DNA of 64,000 bases, from assembly GCA_947623455.1 (NCBI GenBank), contig OX392529.1, positions 3,658,001 through 3,722,000 on the forward strand, read 5' to 3'. Position numbers and translations under genes: made by a program. Positions 23,035 through 34,185 of this stretch are shown here, piece by piece. Origin of the DNA: Mimachlamys varia (Eukaryota > Mollusca > Bivalvia > Pectinida > Pectinidae). A model generated the notes under the pieces. The model saw nothing but the letters and a program-made list of their open reading frames with translations, did not search any database and was not told the origin of the DNA. The first letter of the stretch is position 1; every line of letters begins with the position of its first letter.

Positions 23035-26000
23035 ATGAGTGGTTGAAAGGAAGTTGGTAAGTGAGCAAGTGGTTGTTGGGAATGTTGTAAAATATGTGTA
23101 TGATTATTGGGATTTTAGAATGCGAGTAGTTGTTGGGGTTTTGGTAAACAAGGCATGTGGTTGTTTGGGTTTTGGAAAGCAATGCGAGGTTGTTGGGGTT
23201 TTGGAAAACAGGTTGAGGTTGTTGGGGTTTTGGAAAGCAAGGTGAGGCTGTTGGGGTTTGGTAAACAAGGCAAGGGGTTGTTGGGGTTTTGGTAAGCAAG
23301 GCGAGTGATTGTTGGGTTTTGGTAAGCAAGGTGAGTGATTGTTGGGATTTTGGTAAGCAAGGCGAGTGGTTGTTGGGATTTTGGTAAGCAAGGCGAGGTT
23401 GTTGGTGTTTTGGTAAGCAAGGCGAGGTTGTTGGGGTTTTCGTAAACAAGGCAAGTGGTTGTTGGGGTATTGGTAAGCAAGGCGAGTGATTGTTGGGTTT
23501 TGGTAAGCAAGGCGAGTGATTGTTGGGTTTTGGTAAGCAAGGCGAGGTTGTTGGTGTTTTGGTAGACAAGGTGAGGTTATTGGGGTTTTGGTAAGCAAGG
23601 CGAGTGGTTGTTGGGGCTTTGGTTAGCAAGGTGAGTGGTTGTTTGGGTTTTAGTAAGCAAGGCAAGGGGTTGTTGGGGTTTTGGTAAGCAAGGCGAGTGA
23701 TTGTTGGGTTTTGGTAAGCAAGGCGAGTGGTTGTTGGGGTTTTGGAAAACAAGGCGAGTGGTTGTTTGGGTTTTGGTAAGCAAGGCGAGTGATTGTTGGG
23801 TTTTGGTAAGCAAGGCGAGTGATTGTTGGATTTTGGTAAGCAAGGCTAGGTTGTTGGTGTTTTGGTAAACAAGGCAAGTGGTTGTTGGGGTTTTGGTAAG
23901 CAAGGCGAGTGATTGTTGGGTTTTGGTAAGCAAAGCGAGTGATTGTTGGATTTTGGTAAGCAAGGCGAGGTTGTTGGTGTTTTGGTTGACAAGGCGAGGT
24001 TGTTGGGGTTTTGGTAAGCAAGGCGAGTGGTTGTTGGGGCTTTGGTTAGCAAGGCGAGTGGTTGTTTGGGTTTTGGTAAGCAAGGCAAGGTTGTTGGGAA
24101 TTTGGTAAACAAGGTATGTGGTTGTTTGGGTTTCAGTAAACAAGGCGAGTGGTTGTTTGGGTTTTGGAAAGCAAGGCGAGGTTGTGGGGGTTTTGGTAAA
24201 CAAGGCATGTGGTTGTTGGGGTTTTGGTAAGCAAGGCGAGTGATTGTTGGGTTTTGGTAAGCAAGGCGAGTGATTGTTGGGATTTTAGTAAGCAAGGCGA
24301 GTGGTTGTTGGGGTTTTGGTAAGCAAGGCGAGTGGTTGTTTGGTTTTGGTTAGCAAGGCGAGGTTGTTGGGGTTTTGGTAAACAAGGTGAGTGGTTGTTT
24401 GGGTTTTGGTTAGCAAGGCAAGGTTGTTGACGTTTTGGTAAACAAGGCGAGTGGTTGTTTGGGTTTTGGTAAGCAAGGCGAGTGATTGTTGGGTTTTGGT
24501 AAGCAAGGCGAGTGATTGTTGGATTTTGGTAAGCAAGGCTAGGTTGTTGGTGTTTTGGTAAGCAAGGCGAGTGATTGTTGGGGTTTTGGTAAGCAAGGCG
24601 AGTGATTGTTGGGTTTTGGTAAGCAAAGCGAGTGATTGTTGGATTTTGGTAAGCAAGGCGAGGTTGTTGGTGTTTTGGTAGACAAGGCGAGGTTGTTGGG
24701 GTTTTGGTAAGCAAGGCGAGTGGTTGTTGGGGCTTTGGTTAGCAAGGCGAGTGGTTGTTTGGGTTTTGGTAAGCAAGGCAAGGTTGTTGGGAATTTGGTA
24801 AACAAGGTATGTGGTTGTTTGGGTTTCAGTAAACAAGGCGAGTGGTTGTTTGGGTTTTGGTAAGCAAGGCGAGGTTGTGGGGGTTTTTGGTAAACAAGGC
24901 ATGTGGTTGTTGGGTTTTGGTAAGCAAGGCGAGTGATTGTTGGGATTTTGGTAAGTAAGGCGAGTGGTTATTGGGGTTTTGGTAAGCAAGGCGAGTGGTT
25001 GTTTGGTTTTGGTTAGCAAGGCGAGGTTGTTGGGGTTTTGGTAAACAAGGTGAGTGGTTGTTTGGGTTTTGGTTAGCAAGGCAAGGTTGTTGATGTTTTG
25101 GTAAACAAGGCGAGGTTGTTGGGGTTTTGGTAACCAAGGCGAGGTTGTTGGGGTTTTGATAAACAAGGCAAGTGATTGTTGGGTTTTGGTTAGCAAGGCA
25201 AGGTTGTTGGGGTTTAGGTAAGCAAGTCGAGGTTGTTGGGGTTTTGGTAAACAAAGTGAGTGGTTGTTTGGGTTTTGGTAAGCAAGGCAAGGTTGTTGGT
25301 GTTTTGGTAAACAAGGCAAGTGGTTGTTGGGGTATTGGTAAGCAAGGTGAGTGATTGTTGGGTTTTGGTAAGCAAGGCGAGTGATTGTTGGATTTTGGTA
25401 AGCAAGGCGAGGTTGTTGGTGTTTTGGTAAACAAGGCGAGTGGTTGTTGGGGTATTGGTAAGCAAGGCGAGTGATTGTTGGGTTTTGGTAAGCAAGGCGA
25501 GTGATTGTTGGGTTTTGGTAAGCAAGGCGAGTGGTTGTTGGGGTTTTGGTAAGCAAGGCAAGGTTGTTGGGGTTTTGGTAAGCAAGGTGAGTGGTTGTTG
25601 GGGTTTTGGTAAACAAGGCGAGTGGTTGTTTGGGTTTTGGTAAGCAAGGCGAGGTTGTTGGGGTTTTGGTAAACAAGGCATGTGGTTGTTGGGGTTTTGG
25701 TAAGCAAGGCGAGTGATTGTTGGGTTTTGGTAAGCAAGGCGAGGTTGTTGGGGTTTTGGTAAACAAGGCAAGGTTTTTGGGGTTTTGGTAAGCAAGGCGA
25801 GTGGTTGTTGGGTTTCGGTAAACAAGGTGAGTGGTTGTTGGGATTTTGATAAACAAGGCAAGTGATTGTTGGGTTTTGGTTAGCAAGGCAAGGTTGTTGG
25901 GGTTTTGGTAAGCAAGTCGAGGTTGTTGGGGTTTTGGTAAACAAAGTGAGTGGTTGTTTGGGTTTTGGTTAGCAAGGCAAGGTTGTTGACGTTTTGGTAA

Positions 26001-26250
26001 GCAAGTCGAGGTTGTTGGGATTTTTGTAAACAAGGGAAGTAGTTGTTGGGGTTTTGGTAAGCAAGGTGTGTGGTTGTTAGGGTTTTGGTAAACAAGGCAA
26101 GGTTGTTGGGAATTTGGTAAACAAGGTATGTGGTTGTTTGGGTTTCAGTAAACAAGGTGAGTGGTTGTTGGGATTTTGATAAACAAGGTAGGTTGTTGTT
26201 TGGGTTTTGGTAAACAAGGCGAGTGGTTGTTAAGATTTTGGTATTATTAG
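23035..26250. repeat. Minisatellite, 28-31-bp units, about 105 copies
   Basis: Units are GGTAAGCAAGGCGAGTGGTT followed by GTTGGGGTTTT, in long (GAGTGGTTGTT), GAGTGATTGTT and short (GAGGTTGTT) forms. Distinctive triplets recur about 0.69 kb apart (for example TTGTTGGGAATTTGGTAAAC near 24092 and 24785), so there is higher-order structure. Every plus-strand unit contains TTGGTAAGC, a 5'-splice-site look-alike. Minus-strand frames up to 582 codons (PNNHSPCLPK-like periodic peptides) are repeat artefacts. The array lies about 1.8 kb beyond the DIPK1 stop. Confidence 0.96.
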
Positions 26251-26620
26251 GTGACTGGTTATTTTAGTTCAGATTATGTGGTTATACATATCTATAAGGT
26301 TGTGCTGTGGTAAAGCTGTGTCTACTGGTTGTAAGGCTGCCATACTTTGTGTGTTAGATGCCATATTGTGGTTTATAATCAAAGATTTCTATGATATTAT
26401 ATGTTGATAATTATTGGACTTGTTATTGATGAATCTTGTCGTTTTGTTTCCGAAGTCTAATTAAACATGCAAGGTTTCAGCTTCTTACAGTTTTTAATGG
26501 GATTTTTCTGCACAACATTTCAATTACATGTATTGAGGTCAGAGACCTTGTCACTGGTAGTTAATGTGGTTTACAAGATAGAACATATGACCTCTAGCTA
26601 ATTAAAACTTCCAATAAAAG
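26251..26620. other. Spacer between two minisatellites
   Basis: Unique AT-rich sequence; no gene or known element seen. Confidence 0.6.
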
Positions 26621-26621
26621 A

Positions 26622-27790
26622 TCAGTGTGCTCCCTAGGGACTGTAGTATTACAGTCTAGCTGGTGCTCCCTAGGGACTGTAGTATTACAGTCTAGCTGGT
26701 GCTCCCTAGGGACTGTAGTATTATAGTCTAGCTGGTGCTCCCTAGGGACTGTAGTATTACAGTCTAGCTGGTGCTCCCTAGGGACTGTAGTATTACAGTC
26801 TAGCTGGTGCTCCCTAGGGACTGGAGTTTTATAGTCTAGCTGGTGTTCCCTAGGTACTGTAGTATTACAGTCTAGCTGGTGCTCCCTAGGGACTAGTATT
26901 TCAGTCTAGCTGGTGCCCACTAGGGACTGTAGTATTACAGCCTAGCTGGTGTTCCCTAGGGACTGTAGTATTACAGTGTAGCTGGTACTCCCTAGGGACT
27001 GTAGTATTACAGTGTAGCTGGTGCTCCCTAGGGACTGTAGTATTACAGTGTAGCTGGTGCTCCCTAGGGACTGTAGTATTACAGTCTAGCTGGTGCTCCC
27101 TAGGGACTGTAGTATTACAGTCTAGCTGGTGCCCACTAGGGACTGTAGTAATACAGTGTAGCTGGTGCTCCCTTGGGACTGTAGTATTACAGTCTAGCTG
27201 GTGCTCCCTAGGGACTGGAGTTTTATAGTCTAGCTGGTGTTCCCTAGGGACTGTAGTATTACAGTCTAGCTGGTGCTCCCTAGGGACTGTAGTATTACAG
27301 TCTAACTGGTGCTCCCTAGGGACTGTAGTATTACAGTCTAGCTGGTGCTCCCTAGGGACTGGAGTTTTATAGTCTAGCTGGGGCTCCCTAGGGACTGTAG
27401 TATTATAGTGTAGCTGGTGCTTCCTAGGGACTGTAGTATTATAGTCTAGCTGGTGTTCCCTAGGGACTGTAGTATTACAGTCTAGCTGGTGCTCCCTAGG
27501 GACTGTAGTATTACAGTCTAGCTGGTGCTCCCTAGGGACTGTAGTATTACAGTCTAGCTGGTGTTCCCTAGGGACTGTAGTATTACAGTCTAGCTGGTGC
27601 CCACTAGGGACTGTAGTATTACAGTCTAGCTGGTGCTCCCTAGGGACTGTAGTATTACAGTCTAGCTGGTGCTCCCTAGGGACTGTAGTATTATAGTCTA
27701 GCTGGTGTTCCCTAGGGACTGTAGTATTAGTCTAGCTGGTGTTCCCTAGGGACTGTAGTATTACAGTCTAGCTGGTGCTCCCTAGGGTAG
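26622..27790. repeat. Minisatellite, 36-bp unit with two palindromes, about 32 copies
   Basis: The unit is CTAGCTGGTGCTCCCTAGGG followed by ACTGTAGTATTACAGT. Each copy has a perfect 10-bp palindrome TCCCTAGGGA (CCTAGG in the middle) and a hairpin ACTGTA-GTAT-TACAGT. Variants include CCCACTAGGG, GTGTTCCC and TGGAGTTTTATAG. Array-scale folding is possible because units pair with themselves and with each other. Confidence 0.96.
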
Positions 27791-28309
27791 TATTCCAACT
27801 TTTCTGTGTAGTCTTTAATTCATTTTGCCAAAAACATGTTACAAAAGCTGTTGCTATGTTAATCAAGATAACATCACCAAATAAAAAGTGTGTATTACGA
27901 ATGTGTTGTTTTTCCTTATTAGTCGATACTCCAGGTATCACCACTGTGCAGTATTAATCAGTTATGTCATTGTATTAGGTTCACATCTTATTCTTACCTT
28001 AGGAAAGTTTGTAAGAAAACATTAATTCTTGTGTGAATCAAAAACATTTTACATGTAAACTCCTTTTGTTTCATGTTGAAACTGAACAGAAAAACTAGAT
28101 CTCAGAGGGATCTAACCTCCAACCATCAGTATCTTTACTCGTTCTCTAATGTCAGTTTAATCTCCTCCTTTATCTGTTTGATGGAGTCGTATTAACAGTA
28201 AATGTAGTTGGAGGTTTGATCTAAACTTCACACTGCTCTATAAAAAATCTAACCTTCTAAGTGATTGTTGTTTCAAAATTGTACTTGAAAGAAATGAAGT
28301 CAAGATCTG
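27791..28309. other. Unique spacer
   Basis: No gene recognised. A short duplicated theme, GATCTAACCTCCAAC and AACTACATTTACTG on opposite strands, is diverged and not interpreted. Confidence 0.5.
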
Positions 28310-28692
28310 TTAAAGGCCCAGTATATGTAACTTTCGGCAAAACCTGAAGCGAAAATTAAGCCTAATAACTTATCATATTTATAGATTGAATTATGATTAA
28401 CTGATATCAGCAATATCCAAGATGAATTCTTATGCGTTTACCGGTACAGCAGCAATTGAAACTCGGTATTTGTAAACACGCATCCATTTTGAACTGTCTT
28501 CTAACTTAGGCTTGTTGAAGTGGGCCACACCTGAATTATTTTCAATTCTTTGGATTTTTCTGTCAAAGAGTTTCCTGTTAGTTACCGCTCAGGTTTACTT
28601 CATTTTAGGCTTATTTTTGCATGGTTATCAACTGGATTTTTTTCACCAGAATCATGAAAAATTTCCTGAAGTTACGTATATTGGGCCTTTAA
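28310..28692. mobile_element. MITE with TTAA target-site duplication, 375 bp
   Basis: The ends are inverted repeats: AGGCCCAGTATATGTAAC at 28314 and GTTACGTATATTGGGCCT ending at 28688, matching at 16 of 18 positions. Both sides carry TTAA (28310-28313 and 28689-28692), the target-site duplication of piggyBac-like elements. The inside is AT-rich and has no supported coding frame (a 72-codon plus-strand frame overlaps it). Non-autonomous. Confidence 0.85.
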
Positions 28693-28764
28693 GTATTTCC
28701 TTGGAATTCGTGATGATGTGGTTGAAATGACAAAATCCAAGATGACCACCTGCATCCATCATTT

Positions 28765-29610
28765 TTAGCCCACCGTCATCAGATGGTGGGCTATTCAAAT
28801 CGCCCTGTGTCGTTTGTCCGTCCTTATACAATTTTTGTTACCGTTATAACTTGAGAAGTACTGGATGGATCTTTCTCAAATTTCATATGCAGCTTCCACA
28901 TGGTGCTTAGCTGTGTTGTATCGATTTTGGGACTGATTGGAAAAACAAAATGGCGGACAGGTGGCCATCTTAGATTTTGACAATGAAAATTTGTTACCGT
29001 TATATCTTAAGAAGTACTGGATGGATCTTTTCCAAATTTAATATGCAGGTTCCCCATGGTGTCTAGTTGTGCTGTATTGATTTTGGGACTGATCAGAAGA
29101 AAACAAATGGCTGAGAGGAGACCATCTTGGATTTTGACAAGGAAAATTTTGTTACCGTTATATCTTGAGAAGTACTGGATGGATCATTCTCAAATTTCAT
29201 ATGTAAGTTCCCCATGGTGCCTTGTTGTGCTGTATTGACAGATCCGATAAACAATATGGCTGACATGTGTCCATCTTGGGTTTTTGAGTAATAGTTTGTT
29301 ATCGCTATTTCTTGAGAAGTAATCGATGGATCATTCTCAAATTTCATAGGTTGGTTCCCCTTGGTGTAGTTGTGCATGGTTCCTTTTTGGACAAACCAGA
29401 TGAACAATATGGATGACTGGCAGACATCTTTGATTTGTCAGTGATAGTTTGTGATCGCTATTTCCTGAGAAGTACTTGAGGGATTCTTTCCAAATTTCAT
29501 AACCATGTTCTGTTCGGTCCCTAGTAGTGCATGGCCTAATTGTTGGACTGCTCCAGGGGAAAAGTATGGCCACCAGACGACCATCTTTTACGTTGACTAT
29601 GAAAGTATAT
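28765..29610 (+). mobile_element. Hairpin-headed dispersed element with five about 155-bp internal repeats
   Basis: Starts with the hairpin TAGCCCACCGTCATCAGATG / GTGGGCTA and TCAAATCGCCCTGTGTCG, a head common in bivalve dispersed repeats. Then a block recurs five times (about 28838, 28991, 29151, 29293, 29447): TTACCGTTATATCTTGAGAA, then GTACTGGATGGATC, then TCTCAAATTTCATATG. Copies further right are more diverged. Short frames inside are shadows of the repeat. Confidence 0.8.
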
Positions 29611-30135
29611 TATGATTACATTTTAAGAAAAACAAGATTGATTTGGAATTTGGAACTGATCATAAAAACAAATCTCCTGACAAGAGACCTTTCAACTATT
29701 ATCAATTTTCAAGGGAAATTCATAGAACTAAGATTAAGTACATAAATAAAAGTTCAAATAAGAAGGGAAAAGATCCATCTTTCTAAGAATGAATGAAAAA
29801 TAATCAATGGGATCTGTTGTTTTTTTTCTAGTCAGCTTCAAAATCATTATTAATGCAAGACTATGAACCAAAGGGAAACGTCCTTTGAAATCTAATAAAT
29901 ATCTGTCCAGTGATTTTTGCGTAACAAAATATTCAAAATCCAATATGGCTGCCTGAGGACCATATTGCTTTATCCCATGAAGACACAATTGAACTCCTCC
30001 AATTCAAGGGTTGGAATAGTTCATTGTAACATTTAAGGGTTGAATGAGTTGACAAGTCTTAATATAAACTAGGGACAAAGGGGAACTAATACATCTGTTT
30101 TGAGAAATATCCTTCCTGTCAAATAGCAATAACAA
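29611..30135. other. Diverged continuation of dispersed repeat and spacer
   Basis: Contains phrases such as AATATGGCTGCCTGAGGACC that resemble decayed repeats of the preceding element. No gene seen. Confidence 0.4.
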
Positions 30136-30620
30136 ACCTTTAGAGTTTAAAATAAAGATAGCCACTTGTTGGCCAACCTTTAGAGTTAAAAATAAAGATT
30201 GCCACTTGTTGGTCAACCTTTAGAGTTTAAAATAAAGATTGCCACTTGTTGGTCAACCCTCAGAGTTTAAAATAAAGATTGCCACTTGTTGGCCAACCTT
30301 TAGAGTTTAAAATAAAGATTGCCACTTGTTGGCCAACCTTTAGAGTTTGAAATAAAGATTGCCACTTGTTGGCCAACCTTTAGAGTTTAAAATAAAGATT
30401 GCCACTTGTTGGTCAACCCTCAGAGTTTAAAATAAAGATTGCCACTTGTTGGCCAACCTTTAGAGTTTAAAATAAAGATTGCCACTTGTTGGCCAACCTT
30501 TAGAGTTTGAAATAAAGATTGCCACTTGTTGGCCAACCTTTAGAGTTTAAAATAAAGATTGCCACTTGTTGGCCAACCTTTAGAGTTTAAAATAAAGATT
30601 GCCACTTGTTGGCCATTTAC
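30136..30620. repeat. Minisatellite, 40-bp unit, about 12 copies
   Basis: The unit is GCCACTTGTTGGCCAACCTT followed by TAGAGTTTAAAATAAAGATT. The rarer subtype GGTCAACCCTCAG recurs 160 bp apart (30251, 30411), pointing to a four-unit higher-order period. Each unit carries AATAAA on the plus strand; no transcript end is implied. Confidence 0.96.
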
Positions 30621-30694
30621 TAAATCCAATGAGTCAATTATGGAAAAAGGAGAAATTGCATTCAGTCAAAATCCAAGATGGCCACCTGTCTGCC

Positions 30695-31175
30695 TCTTTG
30701 TTGATCTGATCACCCATTAGCCACTTTGTTGATCCAATCCGATCACCCATTGGCCATTTTGGTCATCAGATCCGATCACCTATTGGCCACTTTGGTCATC
30801 AGATCCGATCACCTATTGGTCATTTTGGTCATCAGATCCGATCACCTATTGGCCATTTTGGTCATCAGATCCGATCACCTATTGGCCACTTTGTTGATCC
30901 GATCACCCATTGGCCACTTTGTTGATCCGATCACCCATTGGCCATTTTGTTGATCTGATCACCCATTGGCCACTTTGTTGATCTGATCACCCATTAGCCA
31001 CTTTGTTGATCCAATCCGATCACCCATTGGCCATTTTGGTCATCAGATCCGATCACCTATTGGCCATTTTGGTCATCAGATCCGATCACCCATTGGCCAC
31101 TTTGTTGATCCGATCACCCATTGGCCACTTTGTTGATCCGATCCGATCAACCATTGGCCACTTTGTTGATCAGAT
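30695..31175. repeat. Minisatellite, 28- and 33-bp units, about 15 copies
   Basis: Two alternating forms: CCGATCACCCATTGGCCACT followed by TTGTTGAT, and CCGATCACCTATTGGCCATT followed by TTGGTCATCAGAT. A block beginning GATCTGATCACCCATTAGCC recurs 277 bp later (30702, 30979). Rich in GATC. Confidence 0.94.
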
Positions 31176-33655
31176 CAGTCTCAAAAGTGAACATGCATAA
31201 TTTGAAATTGGACTAGTGATTGAGACGGCCAGATCCCACAACCTCTCGACAACGTAACAGGGGTCTGTCAATTGTGGTCAGTCAAAAATAACAGAAAAGT
31301 TTGGAAATTTTTTCAAAACATTTATTCTTTAATATTAAAACTAATATCTTTGTCTACAAAAGATAGAAAAAAACTTGTGATGTGTTTGTATCAGAAATTC
31401 CACCATGTGATAGACGGATGACATGTGGATGGTTTTGTTGGTCATGAAGGCCCATAGTATGGTCAGCATCACTGGTAGACAGTATGGAAGTGCTCTCCTG
31501 TCTAGACTTTAAACATCAAACTCCATCACTGGTAGACAGTATGGAAGTGCTCTCCTGTCTAGACTTTAAAGATCAAGCTCCATCACTGGTAGAAAGAACC
31601 AATCACTCACATTGGAGATAAGAAAAGGGAAATCTTAAACTAGAGGGTCAAGATTCTAAAGTTGGCAAAATCTTTCCCCTCCGACCATGAATCCTCGATC
31701 TCGTCCCCATAAAGGTTGATTGATTCTTTTCCTTTTGCCCACTGTATGTTCTCCCATTGTGTATGATATACACGATGTAATGTTTTACAGGTTTAACTGA
31801 AGGTAGACATGACGTCGATGGATAATTACTCACAGATATAATGTATGGAGCCTGAACTTAAAACATCTATATTACAATGCTGATGGTGTGTTGGTTAGGG
31901 AGTGCTGGAACCAGTGAGGCTGACTACACTGAAGGCTGACCAGACATACAACATAATGTACAACAGTACAATTCTACAACTAGTACAGGTATACAGGTCA
32001 TTATGTATATCTAATGGTTCCAATGAGACAAGTGACGGGTGTGAACATGCCTTAACCAGGCTGTATGTTATCAACAAAATGGCAGCAACATTTTACCAGA
32101 AGCTGAAAGCTGTGTTAAGAATTAATCCCCACTGCAAAAAAACACAAGGACTTGTTACTTAAATGAGCTAAAGGACATGATGTAAATTATAGTGAAGATA
32201 TTGCTTTAAATACTAAAGAATGAAATCAGATGCATTACTAAATATTCTGATAATTAATGCACATGTTAATCTATTAAAATGAAATAAAAACTCAATTTAC
32301 AAAAAGCTTGCATTGTTGAAACATGCTTGAATAAACACGGGTATTACTTGTTATAGTTACTGACATATAGCACTTTATCACTGGTACTACTGAGGTAGAA
32401 TCATGAATGACTCGTTACAAACCCTCACACGAACTCACTCAAATTACTAGTACATGCTAAGTAAGCAGGTATGGCAGTCCGGAGAGAGTTATCTACCCTG
32501 GTTCTTTTTGGGGACATTCACAGTGGCTAATCATTAACCATTAGATTTCAGTCTCTATAAAGTATTTAGGTACGATAAATAGCTGATCTATGACCCAATC
32601 TTGAACACAGGTTGACAATATCATTATAAAAGTGCTTACAGAACATAAATATCATAATACAATGTATGAATTTTTTGTTAACAACCTGTTTTGATATATG
32701 TAGCCAAATCTGCATTAAGACACTAACCAGGGGAAGGTTTTAAAAGTGTTCCCTAACAGAGGAACACTAAAATGTGTTCCCTAATGACAGAGAGGGTCTG
32801 TAACAGAACAATATGGTAAATAACTTGTTCTTTGGGATGACACAATGGTGATCACTCCAGGGTTGTTTGATGACAGGGGTGGTCTTTCGAGCTGTACAAC
32901 AATTACTAAAATCTTTTTTCTATAACACCTCTTTGTATAATAGTTGTCTGTAAATAAAACAGCTTGTTTCTACTCCCCGATAAACCTACCCGGAATTACT
33001 ACAAGCACTCGGTCAAGATAAATATAATGGGCATACTACAAGTACTAGGTCCATATTGTATGTTCTGAACGATACCATAGCAACACACTGGATTTCAGTT
33101 TTGACAGTGAAATTATATACAATATTTTCTGTCTGGGTTAGGGAGCCCACCACTGTTTGTGCCGGGTGTATGTACATCACCAGGGGGTTTATTTGGTTGG
33201 TAGCTGTGGGAGACAGATAGTCAGTTTACTCATTGTGGCTGGCATAGATCCCAATGGGAAGATACACCTTAGTTTAATAAACCTACAGCGGCTTATGGCT
33301 GACCTTTTGTATTTGGGTAATATCAGATTCCAAGGTTAACAAGTTTGTTTGCATGAAGAAAAACAAAACAAAACAAAAAAAACATAACACCATATGCAAT
33401 TATACGTGGTACCTGTAGTCAGTCCCATTGAAATAAGTTTCCTATTTTCAGACATATTGAATGATCATATTCAACCACTTTTCAAAATTCCTATTTTTAC
33501 ATGAATTGCTAAGCAGTTTGAAAGGAACACCAGAAAACCTTCTTTGAATTAAATTGAAAATTTTCTATTTATTTAATGCTAACAAAATGCCCTTGTAAAG
33601 AATAAATCCTCCTCGTCATCCTTATCCTAAACCTGTACCTTAGAAACAGCCTGAT
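31176..33655. other. Gene-free stretch with small duplications
   Basis: A 57-bp duplication (CATCACTGGTAGACAGTATG, then GAAGTGCTCTCCTGTCTAGA) lies at 31467-31585. Short open frames at 31902-32162 (plus) and 33157-33339 (plus) have no recognised domain or splice context. Part of this may be distal 3'UTR of the minus-strand EEIG gene, which I cannot decide from sequence. Confidence 0.5.
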
Positions 33656-33689
33656 ACCATCTCCAGGAGCTCAGTGTCGGATTAAACAA

Positions 33690-34185
33690 GGACCATAATT
33701 CTATATAGTGGAGCTCAGCACCCGATTAAACCAACGGCCATAACTCTATATAGTGGAGCTCAGCACCTGATTAAACCAAGGGCCATAACTCTATCTAGTG
33801 GAGCTCAGAATCTGATTAAACCAAGGGCCATAACTCTATATAGTGGAGCTCAGCACCTGATTAAACCAAGGGCCATAACTCTATCTAGTGGAGCTCAGAA
33901 TATGATTAAACCAAGGGCCATAACTCTATATAGTAGAGCTCAGGACCTCATTTAAACCAAGGGCCATAACTCTATATAGTGGAGCTCAGGATCTGATTAA
34001 ACCAAGGGCCATAACTGTATATAGTAGAGCTCAGGACCTCATTTAAACCAAAGGCCATAACTCTATATAGTAGAGCTCAGGGCCTCATTTAAACCAAGGG
34101 CCATAACTCTATATAGTGGAGCTCAGGATCTGATTAAACCAAGGGCCATAACTCTATATAGTGGAACTCAGGTACTGATTACATT
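33690..34185. repeat. Minisatellite, 45-bp unit, about 11 copies
   Basis: The unit is TAGTGGAGCTCAGCACCTGA followed by TTAAACCAAGGGCCATAACT and CTATA. Each copy has GAGCTC. Subtypes (CAGCACC, CAGAATC, CAGGACCTCATT) are ordered in local blocks, a sign of recent segmental expansion. Confidence 0.96.

Noticed and set aside
24285..26033. 582-codon minus-strand open frame with periodic PNNHSPCLPK-like peptide, and similar overlapping frames
   Set aside because: Entirely inside the 28-31-bp minisatellite; several frames stay open because the unit lacks stops. Variable unit length shifts the frame repeatedly. No start context, signal peptide or unique flanking coding sequence.
23035..26250. GGTAAGC donors in every unit as another exon-seeded splice-site array
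   Set aside because: No exon is recognisable at either border, and GTAAG occurs easily in such a unit; kept apart from the exon-anchored arrays.
30136..30620. Row of AATAAA polyadenylation signals
   Set aside because: Part of a 40-bp tandem unit; no adjacent gene end.
31902..32162. 86-codon plus-strand frame
   Set aside because: No domain recognised, no acceptor/donor pair with a partner exon.
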